Shown here in pieces: positions 53,860 through 63,353 of a stretch of DNA of 64,000 nucleotides. Every line of letters begins with the position of its first letter. Positions within the stretch are counted from its first letter, which is position 1. The notes beneath the pieces were generated by a model that was not told the DNA's origin, made no database searches, and was given only the letters and a program-made list of their open reading frames with translations. Position numbers and translations under genes: made by a program. Where the stretch lies: positions 1 through 64,000 of the forward strand of contig NZ_JAMBOS010000024.1 of assembly GCF_023715705.1 (NCBI RefSeq), written 5' to 3'. The stretch comes from Halalkalibacter oceani (GTDB lineage Bacteria; Bacillota; Bacilli; Bacillales; Bacillaceae_D).

Positions 53860-55023
53860 TTATAAAGCAGCTGTTAAAATATTCTCCACATCTGCCTGCG
53901 CTAACTTTTTGAAATTCCCGAACTCCCCGCGATTTGAGGCGATTTCAGCCATTCGCGTTACCTGGCTATCATCGATATCGTAATCAGCCAGCTTGTTTGG
54001 CGCACCGAGCGACGTCCAGAATTCAGTCAGGCGAGCGATGCCTTCCTTCGCAATGTCCTGATCACTTTTCCCTGCCGGATCAACGTTAAATACGCGGGTT
54101 GCCAGCTGAACATGGCGCTCGATCCGTTCGTCCAAGGTATAAGCAAGCCAGTGCGGAAATAAGATTGCCAGACCGCCGGCATGAGGGATATCATAAACCG
54201 CGGATACGGCATGCTCCATATTGTGGGTGGCCCAATCACCTTGCAGCCCCATTTGCGTAATCCCATTCAAGGCCATTGTTCCGCAATAAAGAATCGTTTC
54301 ACGATGCTCTTCATTTTCTAAATCATCAAGCAGCTTTGGCGCTGTCTCGATTACTGTGAGTAAAATCGATTCCATAATCCGATCCTGCAACGGTGTATGA
54401 TCCGCCTTGTGAAAATAAGCTTCAATCACATGGCTCATCATATCGACGATGCCGTAAACGGTTTGATCGCGCGGAACCGTTAGTGTATTTTTCGGATCTA
54501 GAATTGAAAAGGCCGGATAGGAATAGACGCTGTTCCAGCCAAGCTTTTGATTGATTTCCCAATTCGTGATCACTGAATTTGGATTCATTTCCGAACCTGT
54601 CGCCGCCAACGTTAAGATCGTCCCTAACGGCAATGCCCCTGTCGGCTTTTCCTTCTTCGTGATCACATCCCAAATGTCGCCGTCGAACTTGGCTCCTACC
54701 GCAATCGCCTTACTCGCATCAATGACGCTTCCTCCGCCAACAGCCAGAACAAGCTCAATATCATGCTCACGGCACAGGTCGATCCCTTTTTGAACAGTTG
54801 TCAAACGAGGGTTAGGTTCCACTCCGGCAAGTTCCACTACGGAAGCACCGATTGACTGAAGCTGGCCGATCACCTGATCATACAGCCCATTTCGTTTGAT
54901 GCTGCCCCCGCCGTATACGAGCAGCACACGTTGCCCGTACTCTTGTACCTCCGCAGCCAATGCGCTGTTTTGTCCTTTGCCAAATATTAATTTTGTCGGA
55001 TTGCGAAAAATGAATGGATTCAT
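53860..55023 (-). CDS. yugJ: Iron-containing alcohol dehydrogenase (butanol dehydrogenase, YugJ type)
   Basis: 387 residues from the second of two ATGs. [38 protein letters not shown] and the metal-binding helix [26 protein letters not shown], present in two halves around 265-285. NAD(P)H-dependent long-chain aldehyde or alcohol conversion. Located next to pgi as in B. subtilis. Confidence 0.93.
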   Translation of the reverse strand: MNPFIFRNPTKLIFGKGQNSALAAEVQEYGQRVLLVYGGGSIKRNGLYDQVIGQLQSIGASVVELAGVEPNPRLTTVQKGIDLCREHDIELVLAVGGGSVIDASKAIAVGAKFDGDIWDVITKKEKPTGALPLGTILTLAATGSEMNPNSVITNWEINQKLGWNSVYSYPAFSILDPKNTLTVPRDQTVYGIVDMMSHVIEAYFHKADHTPLQDRIMESILLTVIETAPKLLDDLENEEHRETILYCGTMALNGITQMGLQGDWATHNMEHAVSAVYDIPHAGGLAILFPHWLAYTLDERIERHVQLATRVFNVDPAGKSDQDIAKEGIARLTEFWTSLGAPNKLADYDIDDSQVTRMAEIASNRGEFGNFKKLAQADVENILTAAL

Positions 55024-55190
55024 CATACCCCTCCTTGTTTATCGTCTCTTCTATTATTACCAATTGCTCAAAAAATGTAAACGATTGGCACTTACGATAG
55101 ATGCATAATTGTTAAACTGTTATCTCATGCTATGGGTAAGACACAACCACAACTTGTTGTGTACATTCTTCGACAATGGAGGTGAATAAG

Positions 55191-55418
55191 TTGAGCGGTA
55201 TTCAACGCACAGCGTTAGTATTAGCCATTATCGGCGCAATAAACTGGGGTCTGATTGGCTTCTTCCGCTTTGATTTAATTGCTGCAATCTTCGGTGGACA
55301 GGCAGCGGCATTTTCACGGGTCCTTTACGCAATTGTTGGTTTAGCTGGTCTCTATTGTATCTCTATTCTATTCAAGCCTGATGAAGAGCTTGAACGCGTT
55401 CCGGAAACCCAACGTTAA
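55191..55418 (+). CDS. yuzA: DUF378 membrane protein (YuzA type)
   Basis: 75 residues from TTG 55191, which has GGAGGTGA at proper spacing; an ATG at 55176 overlaps that site. Two helices (TALVLAIIGAINWGLIGFF; SRVLYAIVGLAGLYCISILF) with the AINWGL motif of DUF378. Function unknown. Confidence 0.85.
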   Translation: MSGIQRTALVLAIIGAINWGLIGFFRFDLIAAIFGGQAAAFSRVLYAIVGLAGLYCISILFKPDEELERVPETQR

Positions 55419-55513
55419 GTAGCCGGCAATGGATGATGCGCTGCCCGTCAGCCCGGAGCAAACCACTCCCGGACGATTTAAAATGGGCAGAGCAGTGCCG
55501 CACATTACGTAAA

Positions 55514-55541
55514 GAGGGTGTCCCGCTTGTGGGACACCCTC
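55514..55541 (+). terminator. Bidirectional terminator
   Basis: GAGGGTGTCCC-GCTTGT-GGGACACCCTC then TTTTC, between the convergent yuzA and yugI genes. Confidence 0.75.
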
Positions 55542-55548
55542 TTTTCTA

Positions 55549-55980
55549 TTATTTTTTCGCGCGTTTGTTAAGGTCGGCTTGAATTTCATTTGATTGCTTC
55601 AACCATTCTTTAAGCTTATCCTCAAGTGTGTTAAAGCCCTGCTGCTGGCTCTTTTGTGGCTGTGGCTTACGTCCTCCCGGTGCGCCGCCCCCTGCGTTAC
55701 GCGGCTTAGCCGGACGAGCCGGACGCTCAGGTGCCTCTTGTGTAGCGCGAATGGAAAGAGAGATCTTTCCTGAATCTTCCTCTACGTTCATAATTTTTAC
55801 TTTTACTTCATCGCCAACTTTCAATACGTCGTTAATGTCCTTTACAAAACCATGAGCTACTTCTGAAATATGAACAAGCCCCTGCTTTTTGTCATCAATC
55901 GCTACGAAAGCACCGAACGGCTTAATGCCTGTAACCTTTCCTTCTACAATACTGCCTACTTCATAATTTGACATACACAT
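55549..55980 (-). CDS. yugI: S1-domain RNA-binding general stress protein (YugI/GSP13)
   Basis: 143 residues. One S1 domain (about 5-75: VGSIVEGKVTGIKPFGAFVAI, QGLVHISEVAHGFVKDIN), a Pro/Arg/Gly-rich linker (about 80-112) and a helical end. Binds ribosomal or other RNA in the cytoplasm. A sigma-A promoter is seen upstream on the minus strand: TTGCGT (56033-56038), 17 bp, TAAAAT (56010-56015). Confidence 0.9.
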   Translation of the reverse strand: MCMSNYEVGSIVEGKVTGIKPFGAFVAIDDKKQGLVHISEVAHGFVKDINDVLKVGDEVKVKIMNVEEDSGKISLSIRATQEAPERPARPAKPRNAGGGAPGGRKPQPQKSQQQGFNTLEDKLKEWLKQSNEIQADLNKRAKK

Positions 55981-56087
55981 ACATCTCCTAAATAATTTTT
56001 AACCTTTTGATTTTAACACAGAAAGGTCCTTTACGCAAAAAACAGTTCCTTTTGAACAATTACCCGTTTTCCGGGAAAGAAAACAAG

Positions 56088-56126
56088 GGACAGACAAAAG
56101 GTTGTTTTTTCCTTTTGCCCAGCCCC
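56088..56126. terminator. Hairpin of the common-loop family
   Basis: GGGACAGACAAAAGG with CCTTTTGCCCAGCCC, loop TTGTTTTTT; downstream of the helicase gene. Confidence 0.65.
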
Positions 56127-56153
56127 TAAGCACGGTTTGAGGCGTTCAAAAAC

Positions 56154-57287
56154 CTACCCCTTCAGCCGGCCGTGTGTCAGAACACGCTCCTGCAAAGTAA
56201 GCTTCAGATCCCGTTCATATTTTTCCAGCTTATATTCACTCGCCTTATCAATCAAGGTAATGACCGTGCCGGCTTTCCCCATTCTTCCAGTCCGTCCAGC
56301 ACGGTGCAAATAGCTGTCAGGATGGGCGGGAGCGTCAACCTGGATCACATGGGTGATGTTCTCGACATCAAGTCCCCGTGCCGCGACATCCGTTGCCACG
56401 AGGATATGGATCTCTCCTTGTTTAAATTGCTGCAGCGCCTGCTTGCGCTCCTCTTTTGACTGTTCAGAGGAGAGAGCTAACGCCTTCACTCCTTTATAAG
56501 TAAACTTATCAACGGTCTCATAGACGGACTCCAGCTGATTGACGAAGACAAGTCCCTTCGTAATGTTTTCTGCGTGAATAATCCGTCTGGCGACATCAAT
56601 TCGATCCCGCTTGTCCACTCTGACAAAGAGATGCTCAACTGATTCCGTCTGCAGCAGACCACCTTCGGCTTCGACCTGGATGACAAACGGAACGGCATCG
56701 GCGATCTGCGCCTGAAAATCGGTTGGAATCGTTGCTGAGACAAATAAAAACTGCGTATCACGGCCGGCGCGCTTGGCGATTTGCAGCGTCGCTTCCCAGG
56801 AGGGGCGCTCGGCGATCATCCGGTCTGCCTCATCAATCGCGACGACTTTCACTTCATGAACCTTCAGCTTCTTCATTTCAATTAATTCAAGCAGTCTGCC
56901 AGGTGTTCCGACCGCGATTTGCGGCTTTTGCTTTTTTAGACGTTCGACCTGGCGTTTAATATTCGCCCCGCCAATAAAGGAGCCGATTTGCAGCGGATAG
57001 TCGGCTGTCAGCTCCTTCGCCACTTCAACGATTTGCATCGCCAGCTCCTGTGTCGGTGCCAGTACAACTGCTTGCAGCCCCTTTTGCGCGGCGTCGATGT
57101 TGGCCAGCATCGGCAATAAGAATGCCAATGTTTTCCCGGTTCCTGTTTGTGAACGGGCAATGAGCGACTGACCGGCTAACGCCTCAGGCAGCATTTTTTG
57201 CTGAATATCGGTTGGCTCCGTGATCCCTTGCTTGGCTAAAGACTGCTGCAAGTAATCGGGTAATTGTTGAAAGATTGCATTACTCAT
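56154..57287 (-). CDS. DEAD-box RNA helicase (YfmL-like)
   Basis: 377 residues from the ATG after GAGGGGACAGGAA. All motifs are present: Q motif, Walker A ARSQTGTGKT, PTQELAMQ, TPGRLLEL, DEAD in AIDEADRM, SAT, and HRAGRTGR. No C-terminal RNA-binding extension, so the small YfmL/CshB-like class linked to ribosome assembly. Overlaps thiM by eight bases. Confidence 0.92.
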   Translation of the reverse strand: MSNAIFQQLPDYLQQSLAKQGITEPTDIQQKMLPEALAGQSLIARSQTGTGKTLAFLLPMLANIDAAQKGLQAVVLAPTQELAMQIVEVAKELTADYPLQIGSFIGGANIKRQVERLKKQKPQIAVGTPGRLLELIEMKKLKVHEVKVVAIDEADRMIAERPSWEATLQIAKRAGRDTQFLFVSATIPTDFQAQIADAVPFVIQVEAEGGLLQTESVEHLFVRVDKRDRIDVARRIIHAENITKGLVFVNQLESVYETVDKFTYKGVKALALSSEQSKEERKQALQQFKQGEIHILVATDVAARGLDVENITHVIQVDAPAHPDSYLHRAGRTGRMGKAGTVITLIDKASEYKLEKYERDLKLTLQERVLTHGRLKG

Positions 57288-58092
57288 TTCCTGTCCCCTC
57301 ATTTCTGCCATTTTCCACACGGCGCAACTCATTTACTTTATCATCATTAAGCTGTGACAGCTGATCAAGAAACGACATTTGAAACGAACCGATCCCCTTT
57401 TCCGCTGTTTCGCGATACGCCAGCTCGGCAGCGATTCCGTAAAACGCCACCGCCTCAGTCGTCAGCTCAAACATCCGCTCACCGTCAAGCGCGCTAAAGG
57501 CGCCGATGACCGCACCGAGCAGACAGCCTGTCCCAACGATTTTCGTTAACCATGGATGACCGTTTGCCACCTTCAGCATTCGTGTTCCGTCCGTGATGAC
57601 ATCGACTTCCCCGGTGACAACGGCGACGCAGCCAAATTGCTTTGCTGCTTGATGGGCCACATCAGCCGCATCACCTGAAACTGCGCCGTCGACTCCTTTG
57701 ACAGCGGCTTCCACGCCGACCAGGGAAGCGATTTCTCCACCATTTCCCCGCAGGACGTCGACCTTGACTTCGGCTAAAATTCTCAGGCTCATCTCCGTGC
57801 GAAACGTGGTTGCTCCAGCGCCGACAGGGTCAAGAATGACTGGTACCCCGGCTTGATTAGCAGCCTTACCCGCTTTGATCATGCTCTCAATCTGCTCTGC
57901 TGAAAGCGTGCCGATATTTAACAGCAGTGCTCCGGCGACGGCGGCAAAATCAGCGACTTCTTCCTGTGCGTACGCCATAACAGGGGAAGCGCCAATTGCC
58001 AGCAGTCCGTTCGCCGTAAAGTTCGTTACGACCGTGTTTGTCATGCAATGAACAAGGGGATTATGCTCCCTCATCTGCTCAAGTACTCTCAT
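57280..58092 (-). CDS. thiM: Hydroxyethylthiazole kinase
   Basis: 270 residues. NPLVHCMTNTVVTNFTANGLLAIGASPVM, ILDPVGAGATTFR, RGNGGEIASL and the Cys-containing VGTGCLLGAVIGAF. Phosphorylates the thiazole alcohol in thiamine salvage. No other thi gene and no TPP riboswitch is visible upstream. Confidence 0.95.
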   Translation of the reverse strand: MRVLEQMREHNPLVHCMTNTVVTNFTANGLLAIGASPVMAYAQEEVADFAAVAGALLLNIGTLSAEQIESMIKAGKAANQAGVPVILDPVGAGATTFRTEMSLRILAEVKVDVLRGNGGEIASLVGVEAAVKGVDGAVSGDAADVAHQAAKQFGCVAVVTGEVDVITDGTRMLKVANGHPWLTKIVGTGCLLGAVIGAFSALDGERMFELTTEAVAFYGIAAELAYRETAEKGIGSFQMSFLDQLSQLNDDKVNELRRVENGRNEGTGNE

Positions 58093-58178
58093 CTATTATT
58101 CACCCTCCATCTTCGGTATAAAAGTTCCAGTTATTGGTCAAACTGGTTAGTACCATCGTAATCCCCTACACATAAAGC

Positions 58179-58239
58179 AGGGTGACCCATCTTTGGAAGC
58201 TTGACTCGGTTAAAAAGTCAACTTCCTATGAGTCACCCT
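58179..58239. terminator. Two-part hairpin with a plus-strand T run
   Basis: Outer AGGGTGAC/GTCACCCT and inner GGAAGcTTGAC/GTCAACTTCC, followed by eight T on the plus strand although both flanking genes lie on the minus strand. Confidence 0.55.
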
Positions 58240-58256
58240 CTTTTTTTTGGCTAAGC

Positions 58257-59438
58257 TTACAATTTTTTCAGCAGGCTTCCGATTCTCTCAACAGCCACCT
58301 CTAAATTGTCCATCGAAGTAGCGTAGGAGCAACGAATATGTCCTTCACCGCCAGCACCGAATACATGCCCCGGGACAACGGCCACCCGTTCTTCCAGCAG
58401 GAGCTTCTCGGCAAACTGTTCAGAGGACAGACCCGTTGAAGCGATTGATGGAAAGGCATAAAACGCGCCGCCCGGTGTATGACAGCTTAAGCCGATCTCC
58501 GCAAAAGATTTCACGATAAAATTGCGCCGCTGTTTATACGACTGCCTCATCTTCTCGACGTCATCCATCCCGCTTTGCATCGCTTCAAGCGCTCCGTATT
58601 GGGCCATCGTCGGAGCACACATTAAGCTGTATTGATGGATTTTCAGCATCGCCGCGAGCAGGTCAGGCGGAGCTAATACATAGCCAAGGCGCCAGCCCGT
58701 CATCGCAAAAGCCTTCGAAAAGCCTGAAATTAAAATCGTCCGCTCTCTCATATTTGGTAATGATGCGAAGCTGACATGATCTTCATCATAGCTAAGCTCG
58801 GCATAAATTTCATCCGAAAAAACAAGTAGGTCGTAGCGTTCGACGATTTCGGCGATTTCTTTCATTTCCGCCGCATTCATCGTAGAACCGGTCGGATTAT
58901 TTGGAAAACAAAGCATAATCGCTTTTGTTTTCGACGTAATCGCCGCCTCAATCAACGCCCCCGACGCTTTAAACTCATTATCACGATTCGTCCCGACAGG
59001 AACCGCTACGCCTCCGGCCATTTGCACGAGCGGGGCGTAGGAAACGAAGCTCGGCTCGACGACAATTACTTCATCGCCTTCATCGAGAATCGCGCGCATC
59101 CCGATATCAATCGCTTCACTTGCTCCGATCGTTACGAGAATTTCACTCTCCGGATCATAGCTGACGGAAAAACGGCGCTCCATGTAGAAGGCGATTTCTC
59201 TTCTCAGCTCAATCAGCCCGGCGTTGGCAGTGTAGGCGGTAAAACCGCGTTCAAGCGAGGAAATGCTTGCTTCCCTTACATTCCACGGCGTTACGAAATC
59301 GGGTTCTCCGACACCGAGCGAAATGATGTTATCCATTTTTGAAGCCAAATCAAAAAAGCGTCTAATCCCTGAGGGCTGGATCGACTGCACCCTTTTTGAA
59401 AGGCGGCTGTTCACTTTCGTTTGCGAGGGCGTCATCAT
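58257..59438 (-). CDS. alaT: Pyridoxal-phosphate aminotransferase, AlaT/YugH type
   Basis: 393 residues, class I/II fold. ISLGVGEPDFVTPWNVREA, FPNNPTGSTMNAAE, FSDEIYAELSYD and the PLP lysine in SGFSKAFAMTGWRLGY. Likely alanine:2-oxoglutarate transamination, by analogy with B. subtilis alaRT. Start overlaps the alaR stop by four bases. Confidence 0.9.
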   Translation of the reverse strand: MMTPSQTKVNSRLSKRVQSIQPSGIRRFFDLASKMDNIISLGVGEPDFVTPWNVREASISSLERGFTAYTANAGLIELRREIAFYMERRFSVSYDPESEILVTIGASEAIDIGMRAILDEGDEVIVVEPSFVSYAPLVQMAGGVAVPVGTNRDNEFKASGALIEAAITSKTKAIMLCFPNNPTGSTMNAAEMKEIAEIVERYDLLVFSDEIYAELSYDEDHVSFASLPNMRERTILISGFSKAFAMTGWRLGYVLAPPDLLAAMLKIHQYSLMCAPTMAQYGALEAMQSGMDDVEKMRQSYKQRRNFIVKSFAEIGLSCHTPGGAFYAFPSIASTGLSSEQFAEKLLLEERVAVVPGHVFGAGGEGHIRCSYATSMDNLEVAVERIGSLLKKL

Positions 59439-59929
59439 GGCGTCACCACAATACGGTGATCTTCTTCTCCTTGCTCGAATACGACCCCATCATGCTTATA
59501 TTTTTTCAATTGAAAATGAGTCGTCGTAGAGATGACCGTATCAATTGTTGACAGCTTCTCAGAAACGAAACGCGCGACTTGAGACATCGTCTTTCCTTCA
59601 ATCACGACAGAAAGATCATACGCTCCGGACATTAAATAAAGAGCTTTCACTTCCGGGAAGCGGTAAATACGCTCCGCTACTTCATCAAAGCCTACCCCTC
59701 TTTGTGGCGTAACTTTGACATCAATAACGGCTGTCACGCTTTCCTGCTGTTCTACCTTACTCCAGTCAATTACCGCGGAATAGCTTAAAATGACCTTTTC
59801 TTCCTCAAGCTTCTTTAAAATCGCGCTGACCTCTTCCTCCGTTGCATCGACCATCTTTGCTAAAGTAGGCAAGGAGACGCGACCATTTTCTTCGATAATT
59901 TGCAATATTTCTATCTCTGTTCCCTTCAT
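59435..59929 (-). CDS. alaR: Lrp/AsnC-family regulator, AlaR/YugG type
   Basis: 164 residues. Helix-turn-helix EIEILQIIEENGRVSLPTLAKM, then an RAM-type ligand domain (about 65-150). Operon partner of the aminotransferase gene; likely activates it in response to alanine. Confidence 0.9.
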   Translation of the reverse strand: MKGTEIEILQIIEENGRVSLPTLAKMVDATEEEVSAILKKLEEEKVILSYSAVIDWSKVEQQESVTAVIDVKVTPQRGVGFDEVAERIYRFPEVKALYLMSGAYDLSVVIEGKTMSQVARFVSEKLSTIDTVISTTTHFQLKKYKHDGVVFEQGEEDHRIVVTP

Positions 59930-60148
59930 CCCTCATACTCCTTCCATCGAGGCTCACATTCATCTTTATTTTGTATTTTATTTATCATACCATATCAGGG
60001 ATTCGAGCACGAATTGCTTTTCGATCTTTTTTAACTTCTTTCTTTAATCAGGAGGGTCAGGTTTTCTTTCTTTAAGGAGGGGAACGATATAGAAGAAAGC
60101 TCAGCCTCATCGATGAGTGAGTCAGAAAAAAATGGAGGTGAGGGTCTG

Positions 60149-60709
60149 ATGGAGCAACCAGCTCGCTCACGCTATGCGTTGCTGATTATCGATATGATTA
60201 ATGATCTTGAGTTCGAACATGGTCCCTGCTTATTCCCATATGCGTTTGAAGCGGCAAAACAAATCACCATCTTAAAAAAAAGGCTGAAGGCGATTGGGGT
60301 ACCGATTATTTACGTCAATGATAATTATGGGAAATGGCAGTCCGATTTCCCCGGAATTGTCGACCATTGCATGAAAGAGGGGATGACCGGCAAGCCGATC
60401 GTCGAGCTGATCAAACCAGATGAAGACGATTATTTCGTCCTGAAGCCGAAGTTCTCCGGCTTTTTCGCGACACCATTGGAACTGCTGCTTACGCATTTAG
60501 AGGTCGATACGCTTATTATTACAGGCGTCGCCGGCAATATGTGTGTTCAGTTTACCGCCAATGACGCCTACATGCGTGACTATAAGCTCATTGTTCCGGC
60601 AGACTGTGTTGCGTCAAATACAGTCGACACCAATAACGAAGCGATTCATTTAATGCGCGACGTCCTGAAAGCAAATGTCTCCCCGGCAAAGGAGATTGAC
60701 TTTGAATAA
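60149..60709 (+). CDS. Isochorismatase-family cysteine hydrolase
   Basis: 186 residues from ATG 60149 (GGAGGTGA seven bases away). Catalytic Asp in LLIIDMINDL, Lys in VLKPKFSGFF and Cys in GVAGNMCVQFTANDAYMRDY. Nicotinamidase-like enzymes in this family hydrolyse amides; substrate uncertain. Confidence 0.88.
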   Translation: MEQPARSRYALLIIDMINDLEFEHGPCLFPYAFEAAKQITILKKRLKAIGVPIIYVNDNYGKWQSDFPGIVDHCMKEGMTGKPIVELIKPDEDDYFVLKPKFSGFFATPLELLLTHLEVDTLIITGVAGNMCVQFTANDAYMRDYKLIVPADCVASNTVDTNNEAIHLMRDVLKANVSPAKEIDFE

Positions 60710-60734
60710 GAAAATCACTGTGCGATTTTCTTAG

Positions 60735-60824
60735 AAGCACTGTGCGGAGCCGTTACAACGGCCTTAGTTCTCCATGAACGTGAGGTTCTTTCATGGAGAG
60801 CGTAACGCGCGGAGCCAGTGCCTT
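60735..60824. ncRNA. 90-nt near-palindromic structured element, candidate RNA or repeat
   Basis: Nested arms: AAGCACTG with CAGTGCCTT (one bulge), GCGGAGC facing a second GCGGAGC (GC pairs flanking three purine mismatches), CGTTAC with GTAACG, and CTCCATGAA with TTCATGGAG around an 11-nt loop CGTGAGGTTCT. It lies between the hydrolase and luxS genes, with no ORF. Strand and transcription are unknown. Confidence 0.5.
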
Positions 60825-60933
60825 CCTCGAATCTCCCCATAAATTTTTGTACTTTCTTTTGAACGCGCGGAACAAGTCGTTCTTCCTTTATAAAATCGCT
60901 GCCGGAAGAGATTAGACATTCGTAATAAAAAAA

Positions 60934-60963
60934 TGGCTGAGCCGCCTTTTAGCAGCCCAACCA
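60934..60963 (-). terminator. luxS terminator
   Basis: On the minus strand TGGTTGGGCTGC and GCGGCTCAGCCA form a stem followed by seven T. Confidence 0.75.
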
Positions 60964-60976
60964 CTTTTCATTTTAC

Positions 60977-61450
60977 TTAGCCAAATACTTGCTCCAGCTC
61001 GGCCTTGTCCTGTTCAAGCCAAAAGCGCATCAGTCGCTTGGCTCCTTCAAGGTCATGGAGCTTCGCCTGCCCGCATTGCTTTTCCGTCGCTGCCGGAACT
61101 TCGTCCAGTTCAACCGAATAGGTCATCGTTTTTTCAAGCACGTCGATGATTTCTTTGACTGTTGGGGAACCGCTCATAATTAAGTAGAAGCCGGTTTGAC
61201 AGCCCATCGGCGATAAATCAATGACATCAAAATGCTTGTAATCTTCCGCAAAACGGCGAATGTTAAGCGCAAGAAGATGCTCCATCGTATGGATCACATC
61301 CGGCTTCATCGCCTGTTTATTTGGCTGGCAAAAACGAATATCGAATTTATTAACTTCTCCATCTGTTCCGACGACATGCTTTCCGCAATGTCTTACATAG
61401 GGCGCCTTGACGATCGTATGATCGAGCTCGAAGCTTTCAACAGTTGGCAT
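60977..61450 (-). CDS. luxS: S-ribosylhomocysteine lyase
   Basis: 157 residues. Metal site [12 protein letters not shown] with a later Cys-Gln (GCQTGFYLI) and the catalytic Cys in [19 protein letters not shown]. Converts S-ribosylhomocysteine to homocysteine and the AI-2 precursor DPD. Confidence 0.97.
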   Translation of the reverse strand: MPTVESFELDHTIVKAPYVRHCGKHVVGTDGEVNKFDIRFCQPNKQAMKPDVIHTMEHLLALNIRRFAEDYKHFDVIDLSPMGCQTGFYLIMSGSPTVKEIIDVLEKTMTYSVELDEVPAATEKQCGQAKLHDLEGAKRLMRFWLEQDKAELEQVFG

Positions 61451-61508
61451 AATATGTTCAACTCCTTAAAATTGGCTAGTTTCATTATAACAGAATTCAG
61501 CCTGGCCT

Positions 61509-61964
61509 TCATCGTTTACCATCGACCTCCACCGGAAGCTGATGCTCAGCAGCAAACGCTCGAAGATGCCCGCTGAAATCGCTCGGCTGAAAGCGGTGAA
61601 GGCGCAAACGCATACCTTTTTTCACATAAATGAGGACGATCGTCCGCTCGCCGAGATGAATAAAATGCAGCTTCTCAATTTGTCCGGCCTGAACGATCCG
61701 CTGCTTCACCATCAGGCCGAGCAGACGAATCTCATACCGCAGTCCATCGTCTGACACATGGAGGCGGTAATTGGTCGTCATCGCGGCCACAAAGAAAAAC
61801 AGCAGCACATAAGCGAGGTAGGAATAGTGGGATTCCCAGGCGTATGCGTACGTCAGCGTGACGATAAATAACAAAATCCAGAGAATCTTGCCTTCCTTCG
61901 CGTAATACGTCGCTTGCCCGCCCTCCTTGTCATCAGGCCGTTGTTGCGTCGTTTCGTTCATCAT
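61509..61964 (-). CDS. Membrane protein with PH-like domain
   Basis: About 151 residues; three adjacent ATGs (61967, 61964, 61961) follow AAGGGAG, so the exact start is uncertain. Two hydrophobic helices (ILWILLFIVTLTYAYAW; YLAYVLLFFFVAAM) and a C-terminal PH-like beta domain (YRLHVSDDGLRYEIRLLG). Function unknown. Confidence 0.72.
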   Translation of the reverse strand: MMNETTQQRPDDKEGGQATYYAKEGKILWILLFIVTLTYAYAWESHYSYLAYVLLFFFVAAMTTNYRLHVSDDGLRYEIRLLGLMVKQRIVQAGQIEKLHFIHLGERTIVLIYVKKGMRLRLHRFQPSDFSGHLRAFAAEHQLPVEVDGKR

Positions 61965-62140
61965 CATTTCTCCCTTCTTAGGACCGGTACAGCTTTTCCG
62001 TTTTCCATTATACATGAGATTCAAATTCGGGTAAGGTAGAATAAGAAAGAAGGTCGTTTCTTAAGAAAAACGCTAGTGTCCTTTCTCGTATCAACCGGCA
62101 ATTTTTTTACTTTCTGATCTTTGGACAAAGGAGTTATGGA

Positions 62141-62974
62141 ATGAGACAGTCACGTTTTTTTACGATATTCATTAAACAACTTAAAACAGATCCAATTCCC
62201 GACTGGGCAGCGACCCTCGCTTATTATTTCATGCTTTCGATTTTTCCACTGCTGATCTTCATGCTCGCCCTTATTCCCTATTTTAACTTGGACGGGGATA
62301 TGATCGGTCAGCTCATTCACGATTATTTGCCGGCCGATTTAGCCGACTTAATTTTAACGACGATTCTTGAAGTCGTCAGCGAGCCGCAAGGAGGGTTATT
62401 ATCTTTCGGGATTTTGGCGACAATCTGGTCAGCTTCCAACGGCGTCAATGCCTTGATCAGAGCTGTCAATCGCTCCTACAATATTGAGGAGACCCGCAAT
62501 TTTTTTAAGCTGCGTATTCTTTCGATTTTTCTCACGCTCGGGATGATCATCGTCATCGTCGCCACCTTGCTGCTTCCTGTTTTCGGCAACGTGATTATCC
62601 GTTTTATTGAAACGTACTTCTTTCTGCCGGAGGAGACAGCCGTTCTGTTGAATATGCTGAGATGGGTAATCGGCATTGCCTTGATGACGTTCGTTTTAAT
62701 GATTTTATATTGGGTGTCCCCCAACGTTCGTTTAAAATTCAGGGATGTGATCGTCGGGGCGCTTACTGCAACGGTCAGCTGGCAAATTATTTCCTTCGCC
62801 TTTTCTTCCTATGTCAGCAACTTCGGCAATTTCTCGGCGACGTATGGAAGTTTAGGAGGCGTGATTATTCTGATGCTCTGGTTTTTCCTGACCGGCTTAA
62901 TTCTCGTCCTCGGCGGCGAGTTGAACGCATCGCTCTATTTGCAAAAAAAAGACAGAATTCCTCCACATAAATAA
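62141..62974 (+). CDS. YihY/BrkB-family membrane protein
   Basis: 277 residues, six helices. WAATLAYYFMLSIFPLLIFM and YGSLGGVIILMLWFFLTGLILVLGGELNA are family hallmarks. Function unsettled, possibly transport or envelope stress. Confidence 0.9.
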   Translation: MRQSRFFTIFIKQLKTDPIPDWAATLAYYFMLSIFPLLIFMLALIPYFNLDGDMIGQLIHDYLPADLADLILTTILEVVSEPQGGLLSFGILATIWSASNGVNALIRAVNRSYNIEETRNFFKLRILSIFLTLGMIIVIVATLLLPVFGNVIIRFIETYFFLPEETAVLLNMLRWVIGIALMTFVLMILYWVSPNVRLKFRDVIVGALTATVSWQIISFAFSSYVSNFGNFSATYGSLGGVIILMLWFFLTGLILVLGGELNASLYLQKKDRIPPHK

Positions 62975-63050
62975 TCTACCATGTATAAAGCAAATGATTT
63001 TGGACATAATGGTAGCAGATTGCTAGTTAAAGGAAATGGAGTTGATTAAG

Positions 63051-63323
63051 ATGAATAAAACAGAACTCGTTCAGGCAGTAGCAGAACGCACGCAATTATC
63101 GAAGAAGGATGCGGGGAACGCTGTCAATGCAGTATTTGATTTAATTACAGAAACGATGTCTTCAGGAGATACCGTTCAACTAATTGGCTTCGGAAACTTC
63201 GAAGTACGCGAGCGCGCCGCCAGAAAAGGCCGCAACCCGCAAACTGGAGAAGAAATTGACATTGCAGCAACAAAGACACCGGCCTTTAAAGCTGGTAAAC
63301 AGCTGAAAGAAGCTGTTAAATAA
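63051..63323 (+). CDS. hup: HU DNA-binding protein
   Basis: 90 residues from ATG 63051. [43 protein letters not shown] is the DNA-binding arm. Nucleoid-associated histone-like dimer. Confidence 0.96.
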   Translation: MNKTELVQAVAERTQLSKKDAGNAVNAVFDLITETMSSGDTVQLIGFGNFEVRERAARKGRNPQTGEEIDIAATKTPAFKAGKQLKEAVK

Positions 63324-63324
63324 C

Positions 63325-63353
63325 AAAAAAGCGAGGAGCTTCCTCGCTTTTTT
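63325..63353 (+). terminator. HU terminator
   Basis: AAAAAAGCGAGGA-GCT-TCCTCGCTTTTTT, immediately after the stop codon. Confidence 0.85.

Noticed and set aside
58093-58256. Possible TPP riboswitch upstream of thiM
   Set aside because: No CUGAGA-type core or three-way junction; the sequence folds as a simple two-part hairpin.
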